A DNA stretch of 64,000 bases from the NCBI RefSeq assembly GCF_040566545.1, contig NZ_JBEWZI010000002.1, positions 124,001 through 188,000 on the forward strand. Direction: 5' to 3'. The position numbers were made by a program, and so were the translations under genes. The notes under the pieces are model-generated. The model was not told where the DNA came from. It searched no databases and was given only the letters and a program-made list of their open reading frames with translations. Numbering within the stretch: position 1 is the stretch's first letter; the number at the start of each line of letters is the position of its first letter. This document shows positions 44,931-53,513 of this stretch, piece after piece. Origin of the DNA: Uliginosibacterium flavum. Lineage in GTDB: Bacteria > Pseudomonadota > Gammaproteobacteria > Burkholderiales > Rhodocyclaceae.

Positions 44931-45006
44931 TCCGACCTGAAGACCCAATACGGGCGCGGCTCTACAAGCATGCCCACTCAGTCCTCAGTCCTCAGTCCTC
45001 AGTCCT
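44931..45006. repeat. Right part of the composite repeat: CTACAAGCATGCC followed by TCCTCAG array
   Basis: CCTGAAGACCC ... GGGCGCGGCTCTACAAGCATGC leads straight into 7-bp units CACTCAG (44975-44981), then TCCTCAG three times to 45002 and a partial TCCT. The same AAGCATGCC-CACTCAG junction is found at 21887-21902. Confidence 0.9.
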
Positions 45007-45057
45007 GCTGTTTCAGATGCTATCCTGCCCCCCACTTTTCCAGCTCTTCTTGACGCC

Positions 45058-45549
45058 ATGACACCCTACACCCGCCCTGAATTCGAATCGCGCATCGTCG
45101 CCCCGGAAGATCTCGCCCGCCGCATCGCCGAGTTGCCACGTCCGCTTGTTTTCACCAACGGTTGTTTCGACATCCTCCACCGTGGCCACGTAACCTATCT
45201 GGCGCAGGCCCGTGCCCTCGGCGCCTCGATGATCGTGGCCCTGAACACCGACGCCTCGGTGAAACGCCAGGGCAAGGGCGATGACCGCCCGATCAACACG
45301 CAGGAAGATCGCGCCGCAGTGATGGCCGCGCTGCGCTGCGCCGACATGGTGACCTGGTTCGACGAGGACACGCCGATCGAACGCATCCTGGAATGCAAGC
45401 CGGATATCCTCGTCAAGGGCGGTGACTGGCCGGTGGAGAAAATCGTTGGCTATACGGAAGTCCTCGGCTGGGGCGGCGCGGTGCACTCCATTCCGTTTGA
45501 GGTGGATCGTTCGACCACCGCGCTACTGGGCAAGATCCGATCACTCTGA
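45058..45549 (+). CDS. rfaE2: D-glycero-beta-D-manno-heptose 1-phosphate adenylyltransferase
   Basis: A 163-residue nucleotidyltransferase of LPS heptose activation, equivalent to the C-terminal half of E. coli HldE. TNGCFDILHRGHVTYL is the HxGH nucleotide-binding motif; LNTDASVKRQGKGDDRPI, EDRAAVMAAL, VTWFDEDTPIERI, LVKGGDW and DRSTTALLGKI match the family. The kinase half is not adjacent, so this organism carries the two activities as separate genes. The 359-bp gap before it is filled by the composite repeat. Confidence 0.95.
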   Translation: MTPYTRPEFESRIVAPEDLARRIAELPRPLVFTNGCFDILHRGHVTYLAQARALGASMIVALNTDASVKRQGKGDDRPINTQEDRAAVMAALRCADMVTWFDEDTPIERILECKPDILVKGGDWPVEKIVGYTEVLGWGGAVHSIPFEVDRSTTALLGKIRSL

Positions 45550-45573
45550 CGCCCGCCGCGCAGCGGTGCTCGA

Positions 45574-45608
45574 CGCCACCCTCCCCCGTTCCGGGGAAGA
45601 GGGTGGCG
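45574..45608. repeat. Imperfect inverted repeat between rfaE2 and the pectin methylesterase
   Basis: CGCCACCCTCCCCCG pairs with CGGGGAAGAGGGTGGCG apart from a 2-base bulge. Without a T-run it is not a clear terminator, but it could act as a transcript 3' boundary of rfaE2. The following 115 bp are a leader for the next gene. Confidence 0.6.
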
Positions 45609-45724
45609 CGTTGCGCCCCGCCAACATGAAAAACAATCGAACTTGGCAGGCGCGTGCGAGCGGCGTAGATTCCGTGTTTCCGGTTACAACAGGCAGGCAC
45701 CCTGCCATCCAAAGGAGGATTTGC

Positions 45725-46960
45725 GTGAAGACTTATCAGAAGACTTTGAGCCTTGCCGTTGTGTCTGCCGTCATGCTTGGCGGCTGCGCCACTTCGCTGG
45801 AAGGCCCGATTGCGACCAGCACCGCCAAACGCCCGCAACTCTCCGTGGATCAGGCCGCCGGCCACACCATGGCGGCGTATTTCGCCAAGAGCGGCAACAT
45901 TGAAGCGCTGGTGGCTGACCCGTGGGATCCCGTCACGAACGGCATCGGTGACGTCGCCAAGCTCAAGCCCACTTTCACCGTCGCCGCCGATGGCAGCGGC
46001 ACGCACAAGAGCGTACAGGCCGCGATTGATGCCGTCGCCAAGGGCGGCACGGATCGCGTCTACATCCTCGTCAAACCCGGCGTGTATCGCGAGCAGGTGT
46101 GCATGAAGGACACCGCACCGGTCACGATCTACGGCACCGACAGCGATCCGACCAAAGTCGTGATCGTCAACAACATCGGCGCCGGCAGCAAGAAGGACAA
46201 GGAAGTCACCGCCAATGCCTGCGAAGGCCGCAAAGGTGCAGACACCTATGGCACCAGCGGCAGCACGACTTTCCTGGCCTATGCCGATGGTTTCCAGGCC
46301 AAGAACCTGACCGTTTCCAATGACTACGACGAAAGCGTCAGCCCGAAGAGCGGCACCCAGGCCGTCGCCCTGAACACGCGCGGCGACAAGGTCATTCTTG
46401 AAAATGTGCGTCTACTCGGCAATCAGGACACGCTGATGATGAAGTCACTGAACGTCGGCGCCATCGCCCGCGCCTACGTCACCAACAGCTACATCGAAGG
46501 TGATGTGGACTTCGTGTTCAGCCGTGCGCTGGCCGTGTTCGACAAGGTGGAATTCAAATCCCTGACGACCCGCGAAGGCTCGGAAGGCGGCTTCGTCTTC
46601 GCCCCCAGCCACCCGCAGATCTACAATTACGGCTTTCTGGTGACGAACTCGAAATTCACCTCGGACGCCAACAAGGACGGCAAGAAAATCAGCCTGGGCC
46701 GTGCCTGGGATGACAGTGGCGGCGTGTTTGTCGCCAAGGATGGCAGCAAGAGCCTGCCCAACGGCATGCTCGTGATCCGCAGCTCGTACATCGGCGCCCA
46801 CATTGATGCCGAATCGCCCTGGAACAAGGCCGCCTCAACGAACCGCCCGTTTGATTCGGAAAAAGCGCAGACCGTGAAGTTCGGCAAGGAAGACGCCACT
46901 TTCCCGGCCAATCGCCTGTTTGAATTCCGTAATTCCGGCCCGGGCGCCGCGGGGAAGTAA
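45725..46960 (+). CDS. Pectin methylesterase lipoprotein (CE8)
   Basis: A 411-residue lipoprotein (lipobox LGGC, Cys21). GTG 45725 is the start: AAAGGAGG lies 6 bp upstream, and no ATG fits the signal peptide. The right-handed beta-helix esterase begins at FTVAADGSGTHKSVQAAIDA. The active-site motifs are LGNQDTLMM, GDVDFVFSRALAVF and GRAWDDSGGVF, with the two Asp and one Arg expected. VCMKDTAPVTIYG and SGTQAVALNTRGDKVIL are also family-like. It removes methyl groups from pectin at the cell surface and complements the PL1-CE8 enzyme encoded 20 kb away. Monocistronic with a terminator. Confidence 0.93.
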   Translation: MKTYQKTLSLAVVSAVMLGGCATSLEGPIATSTAKRPQLSVDQAAGHTMAAYFAKSGNIEALVADPWDPVTNGIGDVAKLKPTFTVAADGSGTHKSVQAAIDAVAKGGTDRVYILVKPGVYREQVCMKDTAPVTIYGTDSDPTKVVIVNNIGAGSKKDKEVTANACEGRKGADTYGTSGSTTFLAYADGFQAKNLTVSNDYDESVSPKSGTQAVALNTRGDKVILENVRLLGNQDTLMMKSLNVGAIARAYVTNSYIEGDVDFVFSRALAVFDKVEFKSLTTREGSEGGFVFAPSHPQIYNYGFLVTNSKFTSDANKDGKKISLGRAWDDSGGVFVAKDGSKSLPNGMLVIRSSYIGAHIDAESPWNKAASTNRPFDSEKAQTVKFGKEDATFPANRLFEFRNSGPGAAGK

Positions 46961-46977
46961 GGAGCAGACGCATTCTC

Positions 46978-47001
46978 AAGGGGCCTGCGGGCCCCTTTTT
47001 T
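46978..47001 (+). terminator. Intrinsic terminator after the pectin methylesterase
   Basis: AAGGGGCC (46978-46985) pairs with GGCCCCTT (46990-46997) and is followed by a run of T to 47001. Confidence 0.92.
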
Positions 47002-47088
47002 GCGTCTATGCTCATACCCATTCGTTTCTTCCATATTCCGGATCACGCAACATACAATTCAACCATATTCCACAAAAGGAGTCGCCCC

Positions 47089-48021
47089 ATGAAGATCGCC
47101 ACCAATGTCACCGAACTGATCGGCAATACCCCGCTGGTCCGCCTCAACCGCCTCGCCGCCGGCATCGACGGCACGGTACTGGCCAAGCTTGAATTCTTCA
47201 ATCCCGGCCACAGCGTGAAGGATCGCATCGCCGCCGCCATGATCGAAGCCGCCGAGAAGGCCGGCAAGATCGGCCCGGACACCATCATTCTGGAACCCAC
47301 TTCGGGCAACACCGGCATCGGTCTGGCCATGGTCTGTGCGGCCAAGGGCTACAAATGCGCCTTTGTGATGCCGGAAACCATGAGCCGCGAACGCCGCCTG
47401 CTGCTCAAGGCCTACGGCGCAGAGCTGATCCTGACCCCGGGCCCGGAAGGCATGCCCGGCGCGATCAAACGTGCTGTTGATCTGGCCACCAGCGACGCGC
47501 GTTACTTCATCCCGCAGCAGTTCGAAAACCCCGCGAATCCGGAGATCCACCGCAATACCACCGCCGAAGAAATCTGGCGTGACACCGACGGCACCGTCGA
47601 CCTGTTCGTCGCCGGCGTCGGCACGGGCGGCACGGTGACCGGCGTGGGCGAAGCGCTCAAGGCCAGGAAGCCCGGGGTGAAAGTCTTCGCCGTCGAGCCG
47701 GACGCCAGCGCCGTACTGTCGGGTGCCCCGCGCGGCCCGCACCCGATCCAGGGCATCGGCGCAGGCTTCGTGCCGGCGATCCTGAACACCACGATCTATG
47801 ACGAAGTGATTCGCGTAAGTAATGCTGACACCTTCGATATCGCCCGCCGCATGGCCACTGAAGAAGGCCTGCTGGTCGGCATCTCCAGCGGGGCAGCAGT
47901 ATGGGCGGCGCTGGCCGTGGCACGCCGACCGGAGAATGCGGGCAAGACCACTGTGGTGATCATCCCGAGCTTTGGCGAGCGCTATCTGTCCACGCCGCTG
48001 TTCGAGCATCTGGCGGTTTGA
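47089..48021 (+). CDS. cysK: Cysteine synthase A (O-acetylserine sulfhydrylase)
   Basis: A 310-residue PLP enzyme making cysteine from O-acetylserine and sulfide. Lys44 in NPGHSVKDRIAA binds PLP; EPTSGNTGIGLAMVCAAKGY is the substrate loop, GTGGTVTGVGE holds the cofactor phosphate and GPHPIQGIGAGFVP follows CysK rather than CysM. AAAAGGAG precedes the ATG at 47089; the frame upstream has no support. patB lies 108 bp downstream. Confidence 0.95.
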   Translation: MKIATNVTELIGNTPLVRLNRLAAGIDGTVLAKLEFFNPGHSVKDRIAAAMIEAAEKAGKIGPDTIILEPTSGNTGIGLAMVCAAKGYKCAFVMPETMSRERRLLLKAYGAELILTPGPEGMPGAIKRAVDLATSDARYFIPQQFENPANPEIHRNTTAEEIWRDTDGTVDLFVAGVGTGGTVTGVGEALKARKPGVKVFAVEPDASAVLSGAPRGPHPIQGIGAGFVPAILNTTIYDEVIRVSNADTFDIARRMATEEGLLVGISSGAAVWAALAVARRPENAGKTTVVIIPSFGERYLSTPLFEHLAV

Positions 48022-48044
48022 TCCCGAGAGCCTCATGCTTCACA

Positions 48045-48075
48045 ACAAGGGCGCTGCGGCGCCTTTGTCATTTTT
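48045..48075 (+). terminator. Weak intrinsic terminator after cysK
   Basis: ACAAGGGCGC (48045-48054) pairs with GCGCCTTTGT (48059-48068) with one G-U, followed by CATTTTT. It could be leaky and allow read-through into patB. Confidence 0.55.
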
Positions 48076-48129
48076 GAATCTGCTCGCCAGCGAGCCTACA
48101 ATTGCGCATCGTTTCAGGAACATCGCACC

Positions 48130-49275
48130 ATGCCTTTCAATTTCGACACGCCTCCCGACCGCAGCCATTCCGACAGCCTGAAGTGGCATCGCTACGCCGG
48201 TCGCGACATTCTCCCGCTATGGGTGGCCGACATGGATTTCGCCGCGCCGCCGCCGGTACTCAGCGCCCTGCAGCAGCGCATCGAACACGGCGTTTTCGGC
48301 TATGCCTATCACCGCGAATCACTGCTCGACGCAGTGGTCAGCGGCATCGCCCGCGATCACCACTGGCAGATCGAGCCGGAATGGATCGTGTGGCTGCCGG
48401 GTGTGGTGCAGGGCTTCAACCTGGCCTGCCGTCTGGCCGGCGAACCGGGCGATGGCGTGCTGACCTTTCCACCGATCTACCCGCCCATGCTGCTGGCGCC
48501 GGGCAATCACGAACGCCGGCTGGTGCGCAGTGATCTGATCCTTGCCGGCGGGCGTTGGGAATACGACTGGGACGGGCTGGATGCCCTGCTCGAAACCCAG
48601 AGCGCGAACCTGCTCCTGCTGTGCAATCCGCATAATCCGGTCGGGCGCGTGTGGTCCCGCGAGGAACTGACGCGTCTGGCCTGGCACGCCGAAAAAAATG
48701 ACTGGCTGATCTGCTCGGACGACATCCATTGCGGGCTGGTGATCGACCCGACGCAGCGCTATATCCCCATCGCCTCGCTCGACGAAGCCGTGGCCCAGCG
48801 CAGCATCACGCTGATGGCGCCCTCAAAAACCTGGAACATCCCGGCGCTGGGTTGCGCCTTTGCGGTGATCCCGAATGCCAGCCTGCGCAAGCAATACCTC
48901 GCCACCGGGCGCGGTCTGCTGCCGGATGTCAATGTGCTGGGCCTGGTCGCCGCCGAAGCCGCCTACCGCGAGGGTGGTGCATGGCGCGCAGCACTGCTGC
49001 CCTACCTGCGCAGCAACGCGCAACGTGTGCATGAAGTCATCAACAGCCTGCCGGGGCTGAGCTGCACCGACATTGAAGCCACCTATCTGGCCTGGATCGA
49101 CTGCCGTGGCCTGAACCAGCCGAACCCGCAGAAGTATCTGGAACTGCACGGCGTCGGCCTCTCGGACGGGCGCGACTTTGGCATGGACGGTTTCGTGCGC
49201 CTGAATTTCGGCTGCAGCCGCAAGCTGCTCGACGAAGCCCTGCGGCGGATCAGCCTGGCGGCGCTGGCAGCATGA
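48130..49275 (+). CDS. patB: PatB/MalY-type cystathionine beta-lyase / C-S lyase
   Basis: A 381-residue fold-type I PLP enzyme. LPLWVADMDFAAPPPVLSAL near the N-terminus, GVFGYAYH, LCNPHNPVGRVWSREEL, CSDDIHCGLV and the PLP lysine Lys233 in APSKTWNIPALG define the MalY/PatB group. These enzymes cleave cystathionine or cysteine-S conjugates to release thiols. Placement after cysK fits sulfur amino-acid metabolism, although aminotransferase activity cannot be excluded. Confidence 0.9.
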   Translation: MPFNFDTPPDRSHSDSLKWHRYAGRDILPLWVADMDFAAPPPVLSALQQRIEHGVFGYAYHRESLLDAVVSGIARDHHWQIEPEWIVWLPGVVQGFNLACRLAGEPGDGVLTFPPIYPPMLLAPGNHERRLVRSDLILAGGRWEYDWDGLDALLETQSANLLLLCNPHNPVGRVWSREELTRLAWHAEKNDWLICSDDIHCGLVIDPTQRYIPIASLDEAVAQRSITLMAPSKTWNIPALGCAFAVIPNASLRKQYLATGRGLLPDVNVLGLVAAEAAYREGGAWRAALLPYLRSNAQRVHEVINSLPGLSCTDIEATYLAWIDCRGLNQPNPQKYLELHGVGLSDGRDFGMDGFVRLNFGCSRKLLDEALRRISLAALAA

Positions 49276-49319
49276 GCAAGATCGAAGGGCCGCTCATTGT
49301 GTTGTCAAAGCCACGTTCT

Positions 49320-49377
49320 GTAGGGCCGACTTCAGTCGGCCACCCACGCGTGGCGTGCGACTGAAGTCGCACCTACG
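49320..49377. repeat. GTAGG...CCTAC REP-like inverted repeat after patB
   Basis: GTAGGGCCGACTTCAGTCG (49320-49338) and CGACTGAAGTCGCACCTAC (49359-49377) form an imperfect hairpin around GGCCACCCACGCGTGG. It belongs to the GTAGG-type REP palindromes, like the element at 44829 but with a different stem. Confidence 0.75.
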
Positions 49378-49380
49378 AGA

Positions 49381-49512
49381 CATATCGCCAATGCCTGCCC
49401 GAACAGCCACACTGCCTTTTGGCTCTGCAGCACATCAACCTGAAGACCCGCCACCCGCGGACCTCTTCAGACATACATCCAGCAGAGACAATACCTGCGC
49501 GGTTCTACAGCA
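49381..49512. repeat. Dispersed intergenic repeat copy between patB and the ubi cluster
   Basis: CCTGCCCGAACAGCC, GGCTCTGCAGCACATCAACC, CTGAAGACCCGCC ... GCGGACCTCTTCAG and GCGCGGTTCTACAGCACACC are successive diverged arms of the family. The gap 49276-49518 contains only this and the preceding palindrome. Confidence 0.6.
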
Positions 49513-49518
49513 CACCAC

Positions 49519-49947
49519 TTACAAAACCGGTTTACCTTCCTTCAGCGCCAGCCAGCCCTTGATGATGCGATAGATCGCCCACAGGCCAACCAGCCCGAAG
49601 AGCAGCCAGTTCACAAGAAAGCCCACCAGCAGGACGTAGAGGACGACGCCGATCAGCATCACGATCAGGCAGACCCAGAAGGTGCTGGCCTGCCAGGCGA
49701 AATGGCTCTCCAGAAACGTGCCCTTCAGCTCGTCGCGCTTCACGTAATTGAGAATGATGGCGATGATCGAGGTCCAGCCAAAGACGAAGGCGCCGATCAT
49801 CGTCGCGGCCTGCGACCAGGCACCAATCACCAGCCCGATGGCATGCAGCAGATACAAAATGTGAGTGAGCCGGATGTGGCCCGGCCGGGCGGGCTCGAAG
49901 GCCTCGCCGTCAATCATGTCGATGGTTTTGTAGTCGTCAGTCATCAT
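49519..49947 (-). CDS. Small DUF4870-like membrane protein
   Basis: A 142-residue protein with about four TM helices (ILYLLHAIGLVIGAWSQ, GAFVFGWTSIIAIILNYV, FWVCLIVMLIGVVLYVLLV, FLVNWLLFGLVGLWAIYRII) and the pattern seen in DUF4870 proteins, including the conserved HFAWQASTFW segment. Function unknown. ATG 49947 overlaps the ubiD stop (TGATG), so it is translationally coupled; ATG 49944 is also possible. It is the last gene of the ubiA-ubiD unit. Confidence 0.75.
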   Translation of the reverse strand: MMTDDYKTIDMIDGEAFEPARPGHIRLTHILYLLHAIGLVIGAWSQAATMIGAFVFGWTSIIAIILNYVKRDELKGTFLESHFAWQASTFWVCLIVMLIGVVLYVLLVGFLVNWLLFGLVGLWAIYRIIKGWLALKEGKPVL

Positions 49948-51440
49948 CAAAGTCCAAGTTCACCCCACAGCGCATCCACGCGCTGCTTCACGGCGGCATC
50001 CATTTCAATCGTGCGGCCCCATTCGCGACTGGTTTCGCCCGGCCACTTGTTGGTCGCGTCCAGCCCCATCTTGCTGCCCAGACCCGCCACCGGCGAGGCG
50101 AAATCCAGATAATCAATCGGCGTATTATCAACCAGGGTGGTGTCGCGCGTTGCGTCCATGCGCGTGGTGATCGCCCAGATCACTTCCTGCCATGAACGCA
50201 CATCCACATCATCATCCACGACGATGATGAATTTCGTATACATGAACTGGCGCAGGAAACTCCAGATGCCGAACATCACCCGCTTGGCGTGGCCCGGATA
50301 AGCCTTCTTCATGCTCACCACCGCCATGCGATACGAGCAGCCTTCAGGCGGCAGGTAGAAGTCGGTGATCTCCGGGAACTGCTTCTGCAGCAGCGGCACG
50401 AAGACTTCGTTCAGCGCCACGCCCAGCATGGCCGGCTCGTCCGGCGGCTTGCCGGTGTAGGTGCTGTGATAGATCGGATCGCGGCGCATGCTGATGCGCT
50501 CGATGGTGAACACCGGAAATTCGGCCACTTCGTTGTAGTAGCCGGTGTGATCGCCATACGGGCCTTCGGCTGCCAGATCATCGGGATAGATGAAACCTTC
50601 GAGCACGATCTCGGCACTGGCCGGCACCTGCAGATCATTACCGATGCACTGCACCAGCTCGGTCTTGGCGCCGCGCAACAGCCCCGCAAACTGATATTCC
50701 GACAGGCTATCCGGCACCGGCGTGACCGCGCCGAGGATGGTTGCCGGATCACAGCCCAGCACCACCGATACCGGAAAAGGCTGACCCGGATTGGCCTGCT
50801 GGAATTCGCGCAGATCGAGCGCGCCACCACGATGCGCCAGCCAGCGCATGATCACGCGATTCCGGCCCAGCACCTGCTGACGGTAGATGCCCAGATTCTG
50901 CCGCGTCTTCAGCGGCCCGCGCGTCACCACCAGGCCCCAGGTAATCAGCGGCGCCACGTCACCCGGCCAGCAATGCTGGATCGGCAGTTTGCCGAGATCG
51001 ACCTGATCACCTTCCCACACGATTTCCTGACAGGGCGCACGGCTGACCACCTTGGGCGACATGTTCAGCACCTGCTTGAGCACCGGCCATTTCTCCCAGG
51101 CATCGCGCAAGCCCTTGGGCGGCTCCGGCTCCTTCAGAAAGGCCAGCAGCTTGCCGACTTCGCGCAGCGGCTTTTGCCACTCGCCTGAAGACTCAACATC
51201 CACACCCATCCCCAAAGCCACCCGCTGCGGCGTGCCGAAAAGATTGGCCAGCACCGGCATACCCTTGGAGATGCCCCGTGTGTGCGGCTTTTCGAAGAGC
51301 AGTGCCGGGCCACCCGCGCGCAACACGCGGTCCGCGATCTCGGTCATCTCCAGATGCGTATCCACCGGCACGCTGATGCGTTTGAGCTGGCCGAGGGTTT
51401 CGAGTTGGGCGATGAAATCGCGCAGGTCTTTGTATTGCAT
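49947..51440 (-). CDS. ubiD: 4-hydroxy-3-polyprenylbenzoate decarboxylase
   Basis: A 497-residue prenylated-FMN-dependent decarboxylase of ubiquinone synthesis. MQYKDLRDFIAQLETLGQLK opens the family; LGIYRQQVLGRNRVIMRWLA is the prFMN/metal region, and AEGPYGDHTGYYN and KAYPGHAKRVMFG are further signatures. ATG 51440 follows AAAGAGC; the frame upstream starts with TTG and lacks support. The flavin prenyltransferase ubiX is not nearby. ubiA lies upstream in the same unit, with two unrelated genes in between. Confidence 0.96.
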   Translation of the reverse strand: MQYKDLRDFIAQLETLGQLKRISVPVDTHLEMTEIADRVLRAGGPALLFEKPHTRGISKGMPVLANLFGTPQRVALGMGVDVESSGEWQKPLREVGKLLAFLKEPEPPKGLRDAWEKWPVLKQVLNMSPKVVSRAPCQEIVWEGDQVDLGKLPIQHCWPGDVAPLITWGLVVTRGPLKTRQNLGIYRQQVLGRNRVIMRWLAHRGGALDLREFQQANPGQPFPVSVVLGCDPATILGAVTPVPDSLSEYQFAGLLRGAKTELVQCIGNDLQVPASAEIVLEGFIYPDDLAAEGPYGDHTGYYNEVAEFPVFTIERISMRRDPIYHSTYTGKPPDEPAMLGVALNEVFVPLLQKQFPEITDFYLPPEGCSYRMAVVSMKKAYPGHAKRVMFGIWSFLRQFMYTKFIIVVDDDVDVRSWQEVIWAITTRMDATRDTTLVDNTPIDYLDFASPVAGLGSKMGLDATNKWPGETSREWGRTIEMDAAVKQRVDALWGELGL

Positions 51441-51451
51441 AGTGTGCTCTT

Positions 51452-52069
51452 TCAATGACTATCCGGGCTTTTCTCTTGAGGCTCGAGATGCAACGGAAAT
51501 GGAGTTTCGCCAACACTCCAAGCCGCATCAATCCGCGCAACGTCACATTTAAGCTCTTCGGCAAAACGACATTCCAGCATTGCTCGTGTTACTTGCCCAA
51601 TACATCCTTGCCCGCGAGGCCATTCATCATAGAAACCAAATGCCCGGTGATTCAGATTAATCCAGTCACGTACTTCATCGGCACAGGACAATCTATCAAA
51701 CACTTCGCAAAAACCACGGCCAACCATAAGCTCACGCGCAGAAGGCGCCGGCCGTATCGGCAAGGACAATTGCTGATCAAGTCGGCAGTCATCGGGCAAA
51801 TCGGGGGGCTTGGGGCCTGATGCACTTACCGGTTCGTACGTATGTTTACTCTGTTTCTTTGGGAGCTTAGGTCGTTGTCGAAGAACAATCAGGCACGACT
51901 GTGAAACGATGGTTAGTGCCACACTAACCAACGCCAAACTGGGAATGATTACCGCGCCCTCCTGCTTGCTAAAAAACCATATTAGAAGACTCCAAAACGC
52001 AAATAGCAACGAGTAATACCGGACGGATTTACACCACAAAACCCACCTGACATACTCAGACTCTTCCAT
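51452..52069 (-). CDS. Unknown membrane-anchored protein inserted in the ubi operon
   Basis: A 205-residue protein I cannot assign. Residues 18-38 and 43-63 are two TM helices (YYSLLFAFWSLLIWFF, AVIIPSLALVSVALTIVS), followed by a basic, proline-rich linker (about 70-110) and a cytoplasmic Trp/Cys-containing domain (ELMVGRGFCEVFDRLSC, DWINLNHRAFGFYDEWP, RGQGCIGQVTRAMLECRF). Base composition is clearly lower in GC than ubiD and ubiA, a sign of recent acquisition or weak constraint. ATG 52069 has GAGGTG upstream and lies 14 bp inside the preceding gene; its stop is 11 bp before the ubiD start, so it is well packed in the unit. Confidence 0.75.
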   Translation of the reverse strand: MEESEYVRWVLWCKSVRYYSLLFAFWSLLIWFFSKQEGAVIIPSLALVSVALTIVSQSCLIVLRQRPKLPKKQSKHTYEPVSASGPKPPDLPDDCRLDQQLSLPIRPAPSARELMVGRGFCEVFDRLSCADEVRDWINLNHRAFGFYDEWPRGQGCIGQVTRAMLECRFAEELKCDVARIDAAWSVGETPFPLHLEPQEKSPDSH

Positions 52070-52532
52070 CGGGCACCTCGTGCGGACTAATCCGCCGGTA
52101 AGTCGCCGCCTGGCCATAATTAAGACCATCAGCATCAACCAGATTCCACACCGTCACGTTTTCAATCCAGAAGCGCCGACCGGAGCGGGCGATGCGCAGG
52201 CCTCGATAGCCACTGGCAAAGCCCTGCGCGGCCACCGCTTCCAACATGGCCTGGCGCTCGGCGCGATTCGGGGCTTCGGCGGTCAGCCGGGAGGGCAGGC
52301 CGAGCAGTTCTTCCCAGGGGTATTCAAAACAGCGCTGGGCGGCAATGTTGGCGAAGATGAAGCGCGGATCGTCCGCGATGTCATGGGCCAGCACGCAAAA
52401 GTGTGCGTCTTCGTACAGCCAGATCGCCGCATCTTCGGGCGACAAGGCCGGATCCACCAATGGCTTGCCAACCAGACGCAGGTGCGAGGCGCAGATCAGC
52501 TCTGCCAGCTCGATGGAGTACGGCTCCTGCAT
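52056..52532 (-). CDS. MEKHLA domain protein (PAS-like)
   Basis: A 158-residue single-domain protein of the MEKHLA group, a PAS-related fold. Characteristic pieces are AAIWLYEDAHFCVLAHDIADD, PRFIFANIAAQRCFEYPWEE, LGLPSRLTAEAPNRAERQ, GYRGLRIARSGRRFWIENV and WNLVDADGLNYGQAATY. MEKHLA domains are also found in plant HD-ZIP III proteins; the bacterial function is unknown, possibly ligand or redox sensing. ATG overlaps the ubiA stop (TGATG), so it is coupled to ubiA. Confidence 0.85.
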   Translation of the reverse strand: MQEPYSIELAELICASHLRLVGKPLVDPALSPEDAAIWLYEDAHFCVLAHDIADDPRFIFANIAAQRCFEYPWEELLGLPSRLTAEAPNRAERQAMLEAVAAQGFASGYRGLRIARSGRRFWIENVTVWNLVDADGLNYGQAATYRRISPHEVPDGRV

Positions 52533-53398
52533 CAGCCGCGCAGCCCGTAGTCAGCGAGTATTCCGGCAAACACCGCCGCACCCAGCCAGTTGTTATGCAC
52601 AAAGGCGCGAAAGCACTGCGCCGGCACGCGTGTGCGAATCAAGGTGAAGTGATACCCCGCAATGAAGGCGGCCAAGCCCAGCCCGGTGAAGTAAGGCCAG
52701 CCACGCGCCAGATGCAGGCCCACGCCGAGCATGATGCCGAGGAATGCGGCATAACACAGCATCACCGCCAGCACGTCGAAACGGCCAAAGCTGATTGCCG
52801 AACTGCGGATGTCAATTTTCAGGTCATCTTCACGATCGACCATGGCGTATTCGGTGTCGTAGGCGATGGCCCAGAACACGTTGCCCAGCAGCATGCCCCA
52901 GGCCAGCGGCGGCACGCTGCCTTGCTCAGCGGCGAAAGCCATGGGAATGCCGAAGCCAAACGCGACACCCAGCCAGGCTTGCGGAATTGCGAGGAACCGC
53001 TTGGCGAAAGGGTAACTGGCGGCCAGCAGCAAGGCCGGAATGGACAGCCACAGCACGAGGCGTTCAAGCGGCAGAATCAGTACGAAGGCACTCAGTGCCA
53101 ACACGGCGGCCACGATCAGGGCTTCAGTCGGCTTGACTGAGCCATTCACCAAGGGGCGGTCTTTGGTGCGAGCGACTTGGCCATCGAAGTCGCGATCGGC
53201 CCAGTCGTTGATCACACACCCAGCGGAGCGCATCAATACCGTACCCAGAGCAAAAATCCCGACAATCCACCAGTTCGGGTGCCCATGGGAAGACAGCCAC
53301 AACCCCCACAGCGTCGGCCACAACAGCAACAGGATGCCGATGGGCTTGTCCAGGCGCATCAATTTTTCGTATGCGTCGAGTTTCTGAATCCAGCCCAT
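52532..53398 (-). CDS. ubiA: 4-hydroxybenzoate octaprenyltransferase
   Basis: A 288-residue membrane prenyltransferase attaching the polyprenyl tail to 4-hydroxybenzoate. The two Asp-rich motifs are NDWADRDFDGQVARTKDRP and YAMVDREDDLKIDIRSSA, and RLDKPIGILLLLWPTLWGLW is the family N-terminus. Seven to nine TM helices are visible. ATG 53398 is preceded by GGGGAGCGGAA. First gene of the unit ubiA-MEKHLA-unknown-ubiD-DUF4870. It is divergent from the chemoreceptor gene. Confidence 0.96.
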   Translation of the reverse strand: MGWIQKLDAYEKLMRLDKPIGILLLLWPTLWGLWLSSHGHPNWWIVGIFALGTVLMRSAGCVINDWADRDFDGQVARTKDRPLVNGSVKPTEALIVAAVLALSAFVLILPLERLVLWLSIPALLLAASYPFAKRFLAIPQAWLGVAFGFGIPMAFAAEQGSVPPLAWGMLLGNVFWAIAYDTEYAMVDREDDLKIDIRSSAISFGRFDVLAVMLCYAAFLGIMLGVGLHLARGWPYFTGLGLAAFIAGYHFTLIRTRVPAQCFRAFVHNNWLGAAVFAGILADYGLRG

Positions 53399-53513
53399 TT
53401 CCGCTCCCCGATTGTTGGCTGCCCGAATGATAGCGCCACCTCCCTTGTTTGCCCTAAAGCCCTGCTGCTCCCAGGTCGTTAATAAATATCTGGCTCTACC
53501 AAGGAGAGGCATC

